Source of the DNA: Falsirhodobacter algicola
GTDB lineage: Bacteria > Pseudomonadota > Alphaproteobacteria > Rhodobacterales > Rhodobacteraceae
DNA: 64,000 bases
Direction: 5' to 3'
Assembly (NCBI RefSeq): GCF_018279165.1
Contig: NZ_CP047289.1
Location: forward strand, 434,001 to 498,000
Below are positions 1-8,599 of this stretch, in pieces. The notes beneath the pieces are model-generated. The model was not told the origin of the DNA and ran no database searches. It saw only the letters and a list, made by a program, of their open reading frames with translations. Each line of letters begins with the position of its first letter. Within the stretch, counting starts at the first letter, position 1. Both the position numbers and the translations under genes were made by a program.

Positions 1-1297
1 GGGCTTCAACGAATACCAGACGCCGATCATCACGGCCTCTTCGCCCGAAGGGGCGCGCGACTTCCTCGTGCCGTCGCGCCTGCATCCGGGCAAGTTCTAT
101 GCGCTGCCGCAGGCACCGCAGCAGTTCAAGCAGTTGATCATGGTGGCGGGCTTCGACCGCTACTTCCAGATCGCGCCCTGCTTCCGCGACGAAGATCCGC
201 GCGCCGACCGCAGCCCGACCGACTTCTACCAGCTGGACATCGAGATGTCCTTCGTGGAGCAGGAGGACGTCTTCGCCGCCGTTCAGCCCGTGATCCAAGG
301 CCTGTTCGAAGAGTTCAGCGACAAGACCGTGGATGCCGACTGGCCGCGCATCGCCTATCGCGATGCGATGGCGTGGTACGGTTCGGACAAGCCGGACCTG
401 CGCAACCCGATCAAGATGCAGGTCGTGAGCGAGCATTTCGCAGGCTCGGGCTTTGCCATCTTCGCCAAGCTGCTGGAGCAGGAGGGGACCGAGATCCGCG
501 CGATCCCGGCGCCGACGGGCGGCAGCCGCAAGTTCTGCGACCGGATGAACAAGTTCGCGCAGGAACAGGGCCTTCCGGGCATGGGCTACATCTTCTGGCG
601 CAAGGCCGAAGACGGGTCGATGGAAGCCGCCGGCCCGCTGGCCAAGAACATCGGCCCCGAGCGGACCGAGGCGATCCGCCAGCAGCTCGGCTTGGGCGAG
701 GGCGATGCCGCCTTCTTCCTCGGCGGCAAGCCCGATGCCTTCGAGGCCGTGGCGGGGCGCGCGCGCAACGTCATCGGCGAAGAACTGGGCCTGACCGAGA
801 AGGACTGCTTCCGCTTCGCATGGATCGTCGACTTCCCGATGTACGAGAAGACCGACGACGGCAAGATCGACTTCAGCCACAACCCCTTCTCCATGCCGCA
901 GGGCGGGATGGAGGCGCTGGAGGGCGATCCGCTGAAGGTGCATGCCTATCAGTACGACCTTGCCTGCAACGGGTATGAGCTGATTTCCGGCGGCATCCGC
1001 AACCACAAGCCCGAGATCATGTTCAAGGCCTTCGAGATCGCCGGCTATCCCAACTCCGAGGTGGAGAAGCGGTTCGGCGGCATGGTCAAGGCGTTCCGCT
1101 ACGGCGCGCCTCCGCATGGCGGCTGCGCGGCCGGGATCGACCGGATCGTCATGCTGCTGGCGGACGAGCCGAACATCCGCGAGGTCATCATGTTCCCGAT
1201 GAACCAACGCGCCGAGGACATGCTGATGAGCGCGCCGTCCGAACCGACGAACGAGCAGCTGCGCGAGTTGGGCCTGCGCGTCATTCCCAAGGAATGA
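1..1297 (+). CDS. aspS: Aspartyl-tRNA synthetase, 3' part (5' end outside window)
   Basis: Charges tRNA-Asp with aspartate in the cytoplasm. The reading frame is open from base 2, so the N-terminal anticodon-binding domain lies outside the window; about 431 codons remain. Class II motif 2 is visible ([19 protein letters not shown], about residues 58-76 of the visible part), followed by the GAD insertion domain characteristic of bacterial AspRS (around [17 protein letters not shown]), then the NPFSMPQGG segment and motif 3 ([14 protein letters not shown]). These are all expected features of a bacterial-type enzyme. The gene ends at a TGA 14 bases before the stop of the convergent EI24-family gene, with a strong hairpin in the gap. 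Whether it is discriminating or non-discriminating cannot be judged from this part. Confidence 0.97.
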   Translation, partial: GFNEYQTPIITASSPEGARDFLVPSRLHPGKFYALPQAPQQFKQLIMVAGFDRYFQIAPCFRDEDPRADRSPTDFYQLDIEMSFVEQEDVFAAVQPVIQGLFEEFSDKTVDADWPRIAYRDAMAWYGSDKPDLRNPIKMQVVSEHFAGSGFAIFAKLLEQEGTEIRAIPAPTGGSRKFCDRMNKFAQEQGLPGMGYIFWRKAEDGSMEAAGPLAKNIGPERTEAIRQQLGLGEGDAAFFLGGKPDAFEAVAGRARNVIGEELGLTEKDCFRFAWIVDFPMYEKTDDGKIDFSHNPFSMPQGGMEALEGDPLKVHAYQYDLACNGYELISGGIRNHKPEIMFKAFEIAGYPNSEVEKRFGGMVKAFRYGAPPHGGCAAGIDRIVMLLADEPNIREVIMFPMNQRAEDMLMSAPSEPTNEQLRELGLRVIPKE

Positions 1298-1301
1298 CGC
1301 C

Positions 1302-1327
1302 GGCGCGCCCGTTACGACGGGCGCGTC
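1302..1327. terminator. Hairpin between convergent aspS and EI24-family gene
   Basis: An 11-pair inverted repeat with a 4-base loop (arms 1302-1312 and 1317-1327, one G-T pair) sits just after the aspS stop and covers the last codons of the opposite gene. It has no T tract on either strand, so it may act as a bidirectional 3'-end or RNA-stabilising structure rather than a classical intrinsic terminator. Confidence 0.55.
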
Positions 1328-2004
1328 AGCCGATGGAAGATGTGGGTGAAGGTCGCAACGCCCAGCACCGGCATCACGAGGTTGAGCACCGGCACCGACA
1401 GCGGTGCCGCCATCAGCGCCCCCGCCAGCCACAGCCGCAGCGCGTGGCGGCGGTGCAGGTCCTTGGCCCGCAGACGGCCGAGGCGGCGCATCGCCACCAG
1501 AATGAAATACTCCCGCCCCAACAGATAACCGTTCAGCGCGATGAACAGGATCGGCGCCAGCGGCCCCGCAAAGGCATAGACCGCCAGTGCGGCGATGTTG
1601 GCCACCATCAGCAGCGCAAAGGCGGAACTCGCCTCGCGTATCTGCTCGGACCATGGCAGGGGCGTGACATGGGGCAGCGCGGGATAATGGCGCGTCTCCA
1701 CCGCCTCGGCCACGGTTTCGAGGAAGAACCCGGTGAAGGCCGAGGCGACCGGCACCATCAGAAACACCGACGCCGCCAGCATCACCAGAACGCCGCCCGC
1801 GCCCGCCACCCAGTCGAGGCCGCCGATCTCTCCCACCCATGGCAGGGTGACGCTGTCGGGGGTAAGCACTTCCAGCCCCCAGACCAAAAGCACCGTCAGC
1901 GCCGCCAAGAGCAGCAGCGTCAGCCCGATGCCCTGAAGCAGCACCCGGCGGAACCGCGGATCGAAGGCCTGCGACAGCGCCTTTAGGAACGAGGTCAGGA
2001 TCAT
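1312..2004 (-). CDS. EI24 (CysZ-like) family inner-membrane protein
   Basis: Predicted integral membrane protein of 230 residues. It begins MILTSFLKALSQAF and shows several hydrophobic segments (for example GIGLTLLLLAALTVLLVWGL near residues 22-41, VLVMLAASVFLMVPVAS, and a pair near the C-terminus). This pattern and length fit the EI24/CysZ family, whose E. coli member is a sulfate permease. No substrate can be read from the sequence. The ATG at 2004 overlaps the TGA of the upstream nitroreductase gene by four bases (ATGA), so the two are probably translationally coupled. A longer upstream ORF exists but would run deep into the nitroreductase gene, so the coupled ATG is preferred. Confidence 0.8.
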   Translation of the reverse strand: MILTSFLKALSQAFDPRFRRVLLQGIGLTLLLLAALTVLLVWGLEVLTPDSVTLPWVGEIGGLDWVAGAGGVLVMLAASVFLMVPVASAFTGFFLETVAEAVETRHYPALPHVTPLPWSEQIREASSAFALLMVANIAALAVYAFAGPLAPILFIALNGYLLGREYFILVAMRRLGRLRAKDLHRRHALRLWLAGALMAAPLSVPVLNLVMPVLGVATFTHIFHRLTRPS

Positions 2005-2576
2005 GGGGCGAGCCGGGTCGTCAGCGCGGCCACATCGGGGCGGGGGCGTTCGGGCGGCGTCGCCGTTTCCGTTCCGATATGGACGATGCCCGCGATCCAC
2101 TCCTCGCCTGCAAGCCCGATCCCAGCGCCGAAGCCCGCATCATGCGACACCCATCCCGTGATCCACGCCGCCCCCCAGCCCGAGGCGAGGGCCGCGTTCA
2201 CCAGCGACAGACAGACCGCGCCCGCCGAGAGCGTCTGTTCGATCTGCGGGATCTTGTCGGAGGGTTTGGGGCTGGCGACGACGATGACGGCCAGATGCCC
2301 AAGGTCGAATTGCGCCCGGCCCTTGGCCCGCTTTTCCACGTCGAGGTTCAGGGCGATGGCCCGCTCCTCGGCCAAGGCGGCAAGGCGGGGCATCGTCTCC
2401 GGCCCCGCCACGACGAAGCGCCACGGCGCGAGCATTCCGTGATCGGGGCTGCGCGCGGCCATATCCAGCAGCGCGGCGAGTTCGTCCGTGGTGGGGATCG
2501 GCAGCGTCAGCGCCTTGGCCGGGCGCGACCGCCGGGTGCGCAGGAATTCGATGGCGGCGGGGTTGGGGACTGGCAT
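2001..2576 (-). CDS. Nitroreductase family protein (YdjA-like)
   Basis: FMN-dependent oxidoreductase of 191 residues, cytoplasmic. The N-terminal RTRRSRPAKALTLPIPTTDEL and the RSPDHGMLAPWRF segment match the short YdjA-type nitroreductases, and GWGAAWITGW is the usual C-terminal glycine-rich stretch. The physiological substrate of this subgroup is unknown. Two ATGs lie six bases apart. An AAGGAG directly abuts the first (2582) and is correctly spaced from the second (2576), so 2576 is chosen. The gene is coupled to the downstream EI24-family membrane gene by an ATGA overlap. Confidence 0.88.
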   Translation of the reverse strand: MPVPNPAAIEFLRTRRSRPAKALTLPIPTTDELAALLDMAARSPDHGMLAPWRFVVAGPETMPRLAALAEERAIALNLDVEKRAKGRAQFDLGHLAVIVVASPKPSDKIPQIEQTLSAGAVCLSLVNAALASGWGAAWITGWVSHDAGFGAGIGLAGEEWIAGIVHIGTETATPPERPRPDVAALTTRLAP

Positions 2577-2604
2577 GGTCATCTCCTTTGCGGGGAGCAG
2601 CGCC

Positions 2605-3222
2605 TCATTCGCTGCACAGATAGACGGCACCGCCCACGGCGACCACGCTGACCGCCGCCGCTGCCAGCCCGATGGGCGTGGCAAGGGCCGCGCCCGCCGC
2701 GCCGGATGCGCCGGCGATGCTCTGCTGCACGGCGGCCCCGGCGCCCGACAGCACCACCGCGCCGCCGGGGCGCGTTACGGCCTTCGCGCCGCCGACCAGA
2801 CCTTCGGTCCCCTCGGGGGCGTCGGCAAGGCCCGCCACCGCAAGCGAGGTCTGCACCGAGGTGTTCACCCGTTCGCAGATGCCCCGGCGCGGGGTGCGGC
2901 AGCGCAGATAGGCGTCGCGGTCGCCCTCGGCATAGCCGGAATAGGTTTCCCCCTCCTTGTCCCATTGCAGGCAGAAGGGCTGGCGCTGTTCGTCGGTCAG
3001 ATCCGGCGTCAGATAGCGCAGCGTGACATAGGACGGGCAATCGAGCGCGCCCCATCCGCCCAGCAGCGCCTCGCGCCGGGTGCGGTTCGCCTCCACCTGC
3101 GCATCGTCCGGTTCGTAGAACAGGTTGACGCGCTGCCCCCCGACCGAGGTCGTGCAGGTTTGCGCCTCGGCCAGCGCGACGCTTGGAAGAAGGAACAGAA
3201 TCAGGGCGAGGATGCGTGTCAT
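2605..3222 (-). CDS. Secreted hypothetical protein
   Basis: Not recognised. The 205-residue product starts with a clear signal peptide (MTRILALILFLLPSVALA, cleavage likely after ALA or AEA), so it should be periplasmic or outer-membrane associated. The mature N-terminal half carries several cysteines (CTTS, CPSY, CLQW, CRTP, CERV), compatible with disulfides. The last 50 residues are rich in glycine and alanine and end in a hydrophobic segment and YLCSE. An alternative ATG four codons upstream (3234) is possible. The same-strand nitroreductase begins 28 bases downstream, so co-transcription is plausible. No conserved catalytic motif is visible. Confidence 0.65.
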   Translation of the reverse strand: MTRILALILFLLPSVALAEAQTCTTSVGGQRVNLFYEPDDAQVEANRTRREALLGGWGALDCPSYVTLRYLTPDLTDEQRQPFCLQWDKEGETYSGYAEGDRDAYLRCRTPRRGICERVNTSVQTSLAVAGLADAPEGTEGLVGGAKAVTRPGGAVVLSGAGAAVQQSIAGASGAAGAALATPIGLAAAAVSVVAVGGAVYLCSE

Positions 3223-3259
3223 GACCGCGCTCATAGCGCGCGGCGCTGCCCCCCGCAAT

Positions 3260-3496
3260 TCACGTCTTGGGGCCAAGGCGATAGCTGCCTTCGGGCAGAT
3301 CCAGCGCCGCCGCAAGGTCGCGCGCCTGCGCCAGCGACAGCTCGATCCGCATCACGGTGTCGGTCTCGGGGTCGAGCTGTTCCAGCGTGATCCTGTCCTC
3401 TCCGGCGCGGACGGTCGCGTCCTCGCACAGAGCGCGGCTGCCCTCGTCGATGAGGGTGATCACGGTGGCGTCGAAGCGGTGCTCGATGGTGAACAT
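3260..3496 (-). CDS. Small conserved-looking hypothetical protein
   Basis: A 78-residue soluble, acidic protein starting MFTIEHRFDATVITLIDEG and ending YRLGPKT. Alternating hydrophobic residues (TVITLIDEG, DRITLEQLD) suggest beta strands followed by a helix (LSLAQARDLAAALDL). No family was recognised. An in-frame ATG at 3508 would add four residues (MLLS); neither start has a convincing Shine-Dalgarno. It lies upstream of the secreted hypothetical on the same strand and divergent from the M48 lipoprotein gene. Confidence 0.55.
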   Translation of the reverse strand: MFTIEHRFDATVITLIDEGSRALCEDATVRAGEDRITLEQLDPETDTVMRIELSLAQARDLAAALDLPEGSYRLGPKT

Positions 3497-3595
3497 GGAT
3501 AACAGCATAGCGCAGGTTTCGCCCGGTGCCACGGCCCTCTCGCCTTTTTGTGGGGGCGGCCCTAGATCCCCTGCGATACCATGACGGAGACGAGG

Positions 3596-4309
3596 ATGCG
3601 CAAGACGGGGATTGCCCTGCTGATCCTGATGGCGGCCGGATGTGCGCCGCTGCCGGACACCGCCGGAACGCCGATGCCTGCACTGCCAATGCCGGCTGCG
3701 GGGCCGGCGCTGTCGCCCGCTGCGGCGCGGGCCGCCTTCAACACCGCCCGCGCCCGGGTGGAGCCGGTAGCCGAATCCCTCTGCCGTCAGCGCACGCAGG
3801 GGGTGAACTGCGATTTCCAGATCTCCATCGACGACAGTCAGGGCAATGTCGCCAACGCCTATCAGTCGCGCGATGCGTCGGGGCGTCCGGTGATCCGCTT
3901 CACGACCGCGCTGGTGAACGATGCGCGCAACACCGACGAACTGGCCTTCGTGCTGGGCCACGAAGCCGCGCACCACATTCTAGGCCACATCGACCGGCAG
4001 ACGCAGACGGCTACGGCGGGCGCGCTTTTGGGCGGGATCGTCGCCTCGCTGGGCGGGTTCGATCCGGACACGTTGACGGATGTGGGGGCGGGCCTTGGCG
4101 GGCGCGTCTATTCCAAGAGTCACGAGTTGGAGGCCGACCGTCTGGGCACCCGCATAGCCATCGCGGCGGGCTACGATCCGGTGAAGGGCATCGGGTTCTT
4201 TCAGCGGCTGCCCGATCCGGGCGATCGCTTCCTTGGGACGCACCCGGCCAATGGCGACCGCATCGCGGCCGTCCGCGCCGAGGCGGCGCAGGGCGGCCGC
4301 GGGTTCTAG
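3596..4309 (+). CDS. M48-family metallopeptidase, lipoprotein
   Basis: Zinc metallopeptidase anchored in the cell envelope. It begins MRKTGIALLILMAAGC, a short lipoprotein signal with a lipobox ending in Cys16, followed by a proline/alanine-rich linker. The zinc motif HEAAHHILGH lies in the middle, and the third ligand is probably the Glu of SHELEADRLG, as in the M48 (HtpX/Ste24) group. Length is 237 residues. An ATG five codons upstream (3581) is in frame, but 3596 is preceded by a purine-rich GGAGACGAGG. The stop TAG shares a CTAG with the stop of the convergent moeA. Function is probably envelope proteolysis or quality control, as proposed for YcaL/LoiP-type lipoproteins; this is inference. 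Confidence 0.85.
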   Translation: MRKTGIALLILMAAGCAPLPDTAGTPMPALPMPAAGPALSPAAARAAFNTARARVEPVAESLCRQRTQGVNCDFQISIDDSQGNVANAYQSRDASGRPVIRFTTALVNDARNTDELAFVLGHEAAHHILGHIDRQTQTATAGALLGGIVASLGGFDPDTLTDVGAGLGGRVYSKSHELEADRLGTRIAIAAGYDPVKGIGFFQRLPDPGDRFLGTHPANGDRIAAVRAEAAQGGRGF

Positions 4310-5469
4310 AACGGAAGGTAAGCCGCGATCTCCCCCGCGCGGCGGGGCGGATCGTGGGGCGGGCGCACCAGCAGGGCGTTCGCCTCGGTCAGGCGCAGCA
4401 TGAGCGAGCTGTCCTGTTCGGCGAAGGGCACGATCCCGTCGGGCCCGACATGGGCGCGCATGTAATGCGCACGCGGGCCGTTTTCGGGCAGATCGGCCGT
4501 CAGCGGGGCGTGCCGCATCTGATGCTCCGCCTCGCGCCCCGTCATGGCGCGGATCAGGGGCAGCAGGAACAGATGCGCGCAGACGATGGCCGACACCGGG
4601 TTTCCCGGCAGGCCCAGCATCGGCGTCTCGCCGAACCGGCCCGCCATCAGCGGCTTTCCCGGGCGCATCGCGACCTTGTGGAACGTCCGCGACATGCCCA
4701 TCGCGGCGCTGACCTCGGCCACCTTGTCGTGATCGCCGACCGAGGCGCCGCCGATCGTCACGATCACATCCGCCCCCCGCGCCAGTTCGAAGACGGCGCG
4801 CAGATGGTCCGCATCGTCGCGGGCGATGGGAAGCATGCGGCCGATCGCGCCCTCGGCCTCCACCATGGCCTTCAGTGCAAAACCGTTGGCCGCGGGAATC
4901 TGATCGTCCCGCATGGGGGAGCCGGGCATCTCCAGCTCATCCCCGGTGGCGATGATGGCGATGACGGGGCGGCGGTACACCGCAAGTTCGGGGACATCCA
5001 TCGCCGCCAGAAGCGCCAGATCGGCTGGGCGCAGGCGGCGCGGCGCAAAGGGCTGACCTGCGTGGAAATCCTGCCCGCGGCGGCGGATATGGCGCACGGT
5101 GGGCACATCGGCGGTGAAGATCAGCCGCTCGCCCTCGCGGCGGGTGTCCTCCTGCATGACGACATGGGTCGCCCCATCCGGGATCGGCGCGCCGGTGGAG
5201 ATGCGGACAGCCTCGCCATCCGTCAGCGTTCCGGCATAGCCGCCGCCGGCTTGGCTTTCGCCGACGATCCGCAGCGTGTCGCCGATGCGGGCCGGGCCGC
5301 GGAAGGCATAACCGTCCATGGCCGAGGCATCGAAGGGCGGCTGATCGCGCCGCGCCGCAAGCGGGCCTACCGGCACGCGGCCGCAGGCCTGTTGCAGGCG
5401 GACGGTTTCGGGCTCGGTCGGGCGCGCCAGCGCCAGAACCTGCGACAAGGCTTCGGCGACGGGGATCAT
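4306..5469 (-). CDS. moeA: Molybdopterin molybdenumtransferase MoeA
   Basis: Inserts molybdate into adenylylated molybdopterin, the last step of molybdenum-cofactor synthesis. The 387-residue product has the family landmarks: [15 protein letters not shown] near residue 43, [29 protein letters not shown] and the GGASVGDHD loop of the MogA-like domain, then GLPGNPVSA. It is the last gene of trpG-trpD-trpC-moaC-moeA; its start overlaps the moaC stop by four bases. The stop codon interlocks with that of the M48 gene in a shared CTAG. Confidence 0.96.
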   Translation of the reverse strand: MIPVAEALSQVLALARPTEPETVRLQQACGRVPVGPLAARRDQPPFDASAMDGYAFRGPARIGDTLRIVGESQAGGGYAGTLTDGEAVRISTGAPIPDGATHVVMQEDTRREGERLIFTADVPTVRHIRRRGQDFHAGQPFAPRRLRPADLALLAAMDVPELAVYRRPVIAIIATGDELEMPGSPMRDDQIPAANGFALKAMVEAEGAIGRMLPIARDDADHLRAVFELARGADVIVTIGGASVGDHDKVAEVSAAMGMSRTFHKVAMRPGKPLMAGRFGETPMLGLPGNPVSAIVCAHLFLLPLIRAMTGREAEHQMRHAPLTADLPENGPRAHYMRAHVGPDGIVPFAEQDSSLMLRLTEANALLVRPPHDPPRRAGEIAAYLPF

Positions 5470-5933
5470 GCCTCGTACCGCCCGCTCTTGCCGCCATCCT
5501 TCAGGGTGACGCGGATGCCACCGATCTCCATGCTCTTCTCCACCGCTTTCAGCATGTCATAGACCGTCAGCGCAGCGGTGGAGACGGCGGTAAGGGCCTC
5601 CATCTCCACCCCGGTCTGGCCGGTGGTGCGCACGGTGGCGGCGATGCGGATGCCGGGCAGGGCGCGATCCACCACCAGATCCAGCGCGACCTTCGTGATC
5701 GGCAGCGGATGGCACAGCGGGATCAGGTCCGCCGTCCGTTTGGCCCCCATGATCCCCGCCAGCCGCGCCACGGCCAGCACGTCGCCCTTCTTCGCCGCGC
5801 CCTCTTCCACGAGGGCCAGCGTCTCGGGGCGCATGCGGACATGCCCTTCGGCGGTGGCGATGCGCGAGGTCACCGCCTTGTCCGAGACATCGACCATATG
5901 CGCGTCGCCCTTGCCGTCGAAATGCGTCAGCAT
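5466..5933 (-). CDS. moaC: Cyclic pyranopterin monophosphate synthase MoaC
   Basis: Converts the MoaA product into cyclic pyranopterin monophosphate, the first committed molybdenum-cofactor step. Its 155 residues carry the signature [10 protein letters not shown] and [11 protein letters not shown], and the length matches the family. The chosen ATG (5933) overlaps the trpC stop as TGATG. A GTG one codon earlier is also in frame but adds nothing. The gene is coupled to trpC upstream and moeA downstream, so Mo-cofactor and tryptophan genes are probably on one transcript, an arrangement known in Rhodobacterales. Confidence 0.96.
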   Translation of the reverse strand: MLTHFDGKGDAHMVDVSDKAVTSRIATAEGHVRMRPETLALVEEGAAKKGDVLAVARLAGIMGAKRTADLIPLCHPLPITKVALDLVVDRALPGIRIAATVRTTGQTGVEMEALTAVSTAALTVYDMLKAVEKSMEIGGIRVTLKDGGKSGRYEA

Positions 5934-6712
5934 CACGCCTCCATCAGGGCGCGGGTGGCGGCGGCGACATCGGCCTGCCGCATCAGGCTTTCGCCGATCA
6001 GGAAGGCGCCAGCGCCAACGTCGCGCATCGCCTCCATGTCGTCGCGAGTGAAGATCCCGCTTTCGCAGACGATCATCCGATCCTTGGGGATGCGGGGCGC
6101 AAGCTCGCGCGTGGTGTCAAGAGTGACGTCGAAGGTCTTGAGATTGCGGTTGTTTATCCCGATCATTGGCGAGGTCAGACGCAGCGCGCGATCCAGTTCT
6201 GCACCGTCATGCACCTCGATCAGCACATCCATGCCCCAATGCTGCGCCGCCGCCTCCAGCTCCGCCGCCTGCATGTCCGAGACGGAGGCCATGATGATGA
6301 GGATGCAATCGGCCGACAACGCCCGCGCCTCGGCGACCTGATAGGTGTCGTAGAGGAAATCCTTGCGCAGGCAGGGCAGACTTACCGCCCCGCGCGCGGC
6401 GGGCAGGAAGGCGTCCGCGCCCTGAAAGCTCGGCCCGTCGGTCAGGATCGACAGGCAGGTGGCGCCGCCCTGTTCATAGGCGCGGGCAAGGGCGGGCGGA
6501 TCGAAATCGGCGCGGATCAAGCCCTTGGAGGGGCTGGCCTTCTTGATCTCGGCGATGAGGCCAAAACGCGGGGCCGCGGCCAGCGCACGGTGAAAGCCAC
6601 GGGGGGCAGACGCGGCGGCGGCCTCCTCCTCCACCACATGCAGGGGGCGCGCGGCCTTGCAGGCGGCCACATGCTCCAGCTTGTAGGCCTTGATGCGGTC
6701 CAGAACGTTCAT
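5933..6712 (-). CDS. trpC: Indole-3-glycerol phosphate synthase
   Basis: Closes the indole ring from carboxyphenylamino-deoxyribulose 5-phosphate in tryptophan synthesis. This is a monofunctional TIM-barrel enzyme of 259 residues, without the TrpF domain fused in enteric bacteria. Motifs include [15 protein letters not shown] (catalytic Lys region), [26 protein letters not shown] and [10 protein letters not shown]. The start overlaps the trpD stop (ATGA), and the stop overlaps the moaC start. Confidence 0.97.
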   Translation of the reverse strand: MNVLDRIKAYKLEHVAACKAARPLHVVEEEAAAASAPRGFHRALAAAPRFGLIAEIKKASPSKGLIRADFDPPALARAYEQGGATCLSILTDGPSFQGADAFLPAARGAVSLPCLRKDFLYDTYQVAEARALSADCILIIMASVSDMQAAELEAAAQHWGMDVLIEVHDGAELDRALRLTSPMIGINNRNLKTFDVTLDTTRELAPRIPKDRMIVCESGIFTRDDMEAMRDVGAGAFLIGESLMRQADVAAATRALMEA

Positions 6713-7728
6713 GCGCTCACCTCGTTCGTCAGGCGGACAAGGGCCGCCACCTTTGCCTTCGCGGCGCCGCTGTCGATGCTGGCGCGCGCCATCTCCGCCC
6801 CTTCGCGCAGGTTGGCCGCGCGGCCCGCCACCACCAATGCCGCCGCGGCGTTCAGCAGGACCGCATCGCGATAGGCGCCCGTCTCTCCGTCCAGAAGGCG
6901 GCGGAGGGCGGCGGCGTTCTCCTCGGGGCTGCCGCCGACGATCGCCTCGAAGGGATGGGGCGACAGGCCGGCATCCTCGGGCGCGATCTCGAACTCGCGG
7001 ATGGTGCCGTGTTCCAGCGCGGCCACCTTCGACGGGGCTGAGATCGCCAGCTCATCCGTGCCGTCGCCGCCATGCACCAGCCATGCCGTCTCCGATCCCA
7101 GCAAGCGCAGCACTTCGGCCATCGGACGGATCAGTTCCGGCGCATAGGCCCCTGTCAACTGCCGCTTCACCCCCGCCGGATTGGTCAGCGGGCCGAGGAT
7201 GTTGAAGAGCGTGCGCGTCCCGAGTTCCAGCCGAACGGGCATTACATGCCGCGTGGCGGGATGGTGCATCGGGGCCATCATGAAGCCGATCCCGGCCTCG
7301 GCAAGGCAGCGTTCCACCACCTCGGCCCCGACCATCACATCCAGCCCAAGCGCGCCGAGCGCGTCCGACGCGCCCGATTTCGACGACAGGTTGCGGTTGC
7401 CATGCTTGGCCACCACCACCCCCGCGCCCGCCACGACGAAGGCCGTCGCGGTGGAGATGTTCAGCGTGCATTTGCCGTCGCCGCCCGTGCCCACGATGTC
7501 CATCGCGCCCTCGGGGGCCGTCACCGGCAGGCATTTGGCGCGCATGGCGGCGGCGGCGGCGGCATATTCCTCCACCGTCTCGCCGCGGGTGCGCAGCGCC
7601 ATCAGAAAGCCGCCGATCTGGGCGGGGGTCGCCTCGCCCTCGAACAGGCAGGCAAAGGCGGTGTCGGCCTCGGCGCGAGTCAGCGGCCGCGTCGCGGCTG
7701 TCCCGATCAGCGGTTTCAGCGCGCTCAT
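6709..7728 (-). CDS. trpD: Anthranilate phosphoribosyltransferase
   Basis: Transfers phosphoribose from PRPP to anthranilate. The 339-residue protein has the PRPP-binding signature [17 protein letters not shown] and the [15 protein letters not shown] segment. It is not fused to TrpG, unlike the enteric enzyme. The ATG at 7728 overlaps the trpG stop by four bases; the upstream-extended ORF would overlap trpG extensively and is rejected. The gene sits between trpG and trpC in a tightly coupled operon. Confidence 0.97.
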   Translation of the reverse strand: MSALKPLIGTAATRPLTRAEADTAFACLFEGEATPAQIGGFLMALRTRGETVEEYAAAAAAMRAKCLPVTAPEGAMDIVGTGGDGKCTLNISTATAFVVAGAGVVVAKHGNRNLSSKSGASDALGALGLDVMVGAEVVERCLAEAGIGFMMAPMHHPATRHVMPVRLELGTRTLFNILGPLTNPAGVKRQLTGAYAPELIRPMAEVLRLLGSETAWLVHGGDGTDELAISAPSKVAALEHGTIREFEIAPEDAGLSPHPFEAIVGGSPEENAAALRRLLDGETGAYRDAVLLNAAAALVVAGRAANLREGAEMARASIDSGAAKAKVAALVRLTNEVSA

Positions 7729-8312
7729 GCCGTCAGCGGCACCCGCGCGCCCTCCAGGAAGGTGCGGATCATGCGGTGGCCGTGTTCGGAGGCGATGCTC
7801 TCGGGGTGGAACTGCACCCCCTCGATCGGCAGGTCGCGGTGGCGCAGGCCCATGATCGTCCCGTCCTCCAGCCATGCGGTCACTTCGAGGCAATCAGGAA
7901 GGCTCGCCCGGTCCACCACCAGCGAATGGTAGCGCGTGGCTTGGAACGGGTTCGGCAGGCCCTTGAACATGCCGGTATCGGCGTGATGCATGGTGCCCAT
8001 CTTGCCGTGCACGATCTCGTGGCAGCGGGTGACGGTGCCGCCGAAGGCCTGTCCGATCGCCTGATGCCCAAGGCAGACGCCCAGCAGCGGCGTGCGGGTT
8101 TCGGCGGCGGCTTCGGTCAGCGCGAGGCAGATGCCCGCCTGCGCCGGATCGCAGGGGCCGGGCGAGAGCACGATGGCCGAAGGGTTCAGCCCCATCGCCT
8201 GTTGCACATCCAGCGCGTCGTTGCGGCGCACGACGACCTCGGCCCCCAATTCCCCGAGATAATGCACGAGGTTGTAGGTGAAGCTGTCGTAGTTATCGAT
8301 CAGGAGAAGCAT
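7725..8312 (-). CDS. trpG: Anthranilate synthase component II (glutamine amidotransferase)
   Basis: Supplies ammonia from glutamine to TrpE. The class I amidotransferase fold is shown by the nucleophile motif [17 protein letters not shown] and the C-terminal [11 protein letters not shown] His-Glu pair; length is 195 residues. It is the first gene of trpG-trpD-trpC-moaC-moeA and has its own upstream gap of about 95 bases, which it shares with a divergent small membrane gene. trpE is upstream on the same strand but separated by that opposite-strand gene. Confidence 0.97.
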   Translation of the reverse strand: MLLLIDNYDSFTYNLVHYLGELGAEVVVRRNDALDVQQAMGLNPSAIVLSPGPCDPAQAGICLALTEAAAETRTPLLGVCLGHQAIGQAFGGTVTRCHEIVHGKMGTMHHADTGMFKGLPNPFQATRYHSLVVDRASLPDCLEVTAWLEDGTIMGLRHRDLPIEGVQFHPESIASEHGHRMIRTFLEGARVPLTA

Positions 8313-8407
8313 GGGGCAGGCCGTCGTTATGGGGGTGAACCGCCTTCACGGTCGGGCTATACATGGGCCCGCAGACGGTCGGGCGTCAAGGGCAGCGGAG
8401 GAAGTGC

Positions 8408-8599
8408 ATGGCAGGACGGATGTTTTCGGGGTTTGTCTGCGGCGCAGTGTTGGGCGTTGCGGCGCTGGTGATGCTGTCGCAACTGCTGCCCCTGCCGCCC
8501 GGACCACCCCCGGAGGTGCGCAGCGCCGCGCCCTCGGGCGGCAGCGTGCCGGGCCGCAGCGACGCGCCCCGGCTGCCCGCGCCCGAAGACGCGCCCTAG
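8408..8599 (+). CDS. Small single-pass membrane protein between trpE and trpG
   Basis: A 63-residue product on the strand opposite to the trp genes. It starts MAGRMFSGFVCGAVLGVAAL, giving one hydrophobic segment (about residues 7-27), followed by a proline/serine-rich tail ending LPAPEDAP. A good Shine-Dalgarno (GGAGGAAG) precedes the ATG by a few bases, which supports translation. Its TAG stop shares a CTAG with the trpE stop. No function is recognised. The topology suggests an inner-membrane anchor with a disordered periplasmic tail, or an uncleaved signal. Confidence 0.7.
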   Translation: MAGRMFSGFVCGAVLGVAALVMLSQLLPLPPGPPPEVRSAAPSGGSVPGRSDAPRLPAPEDAP

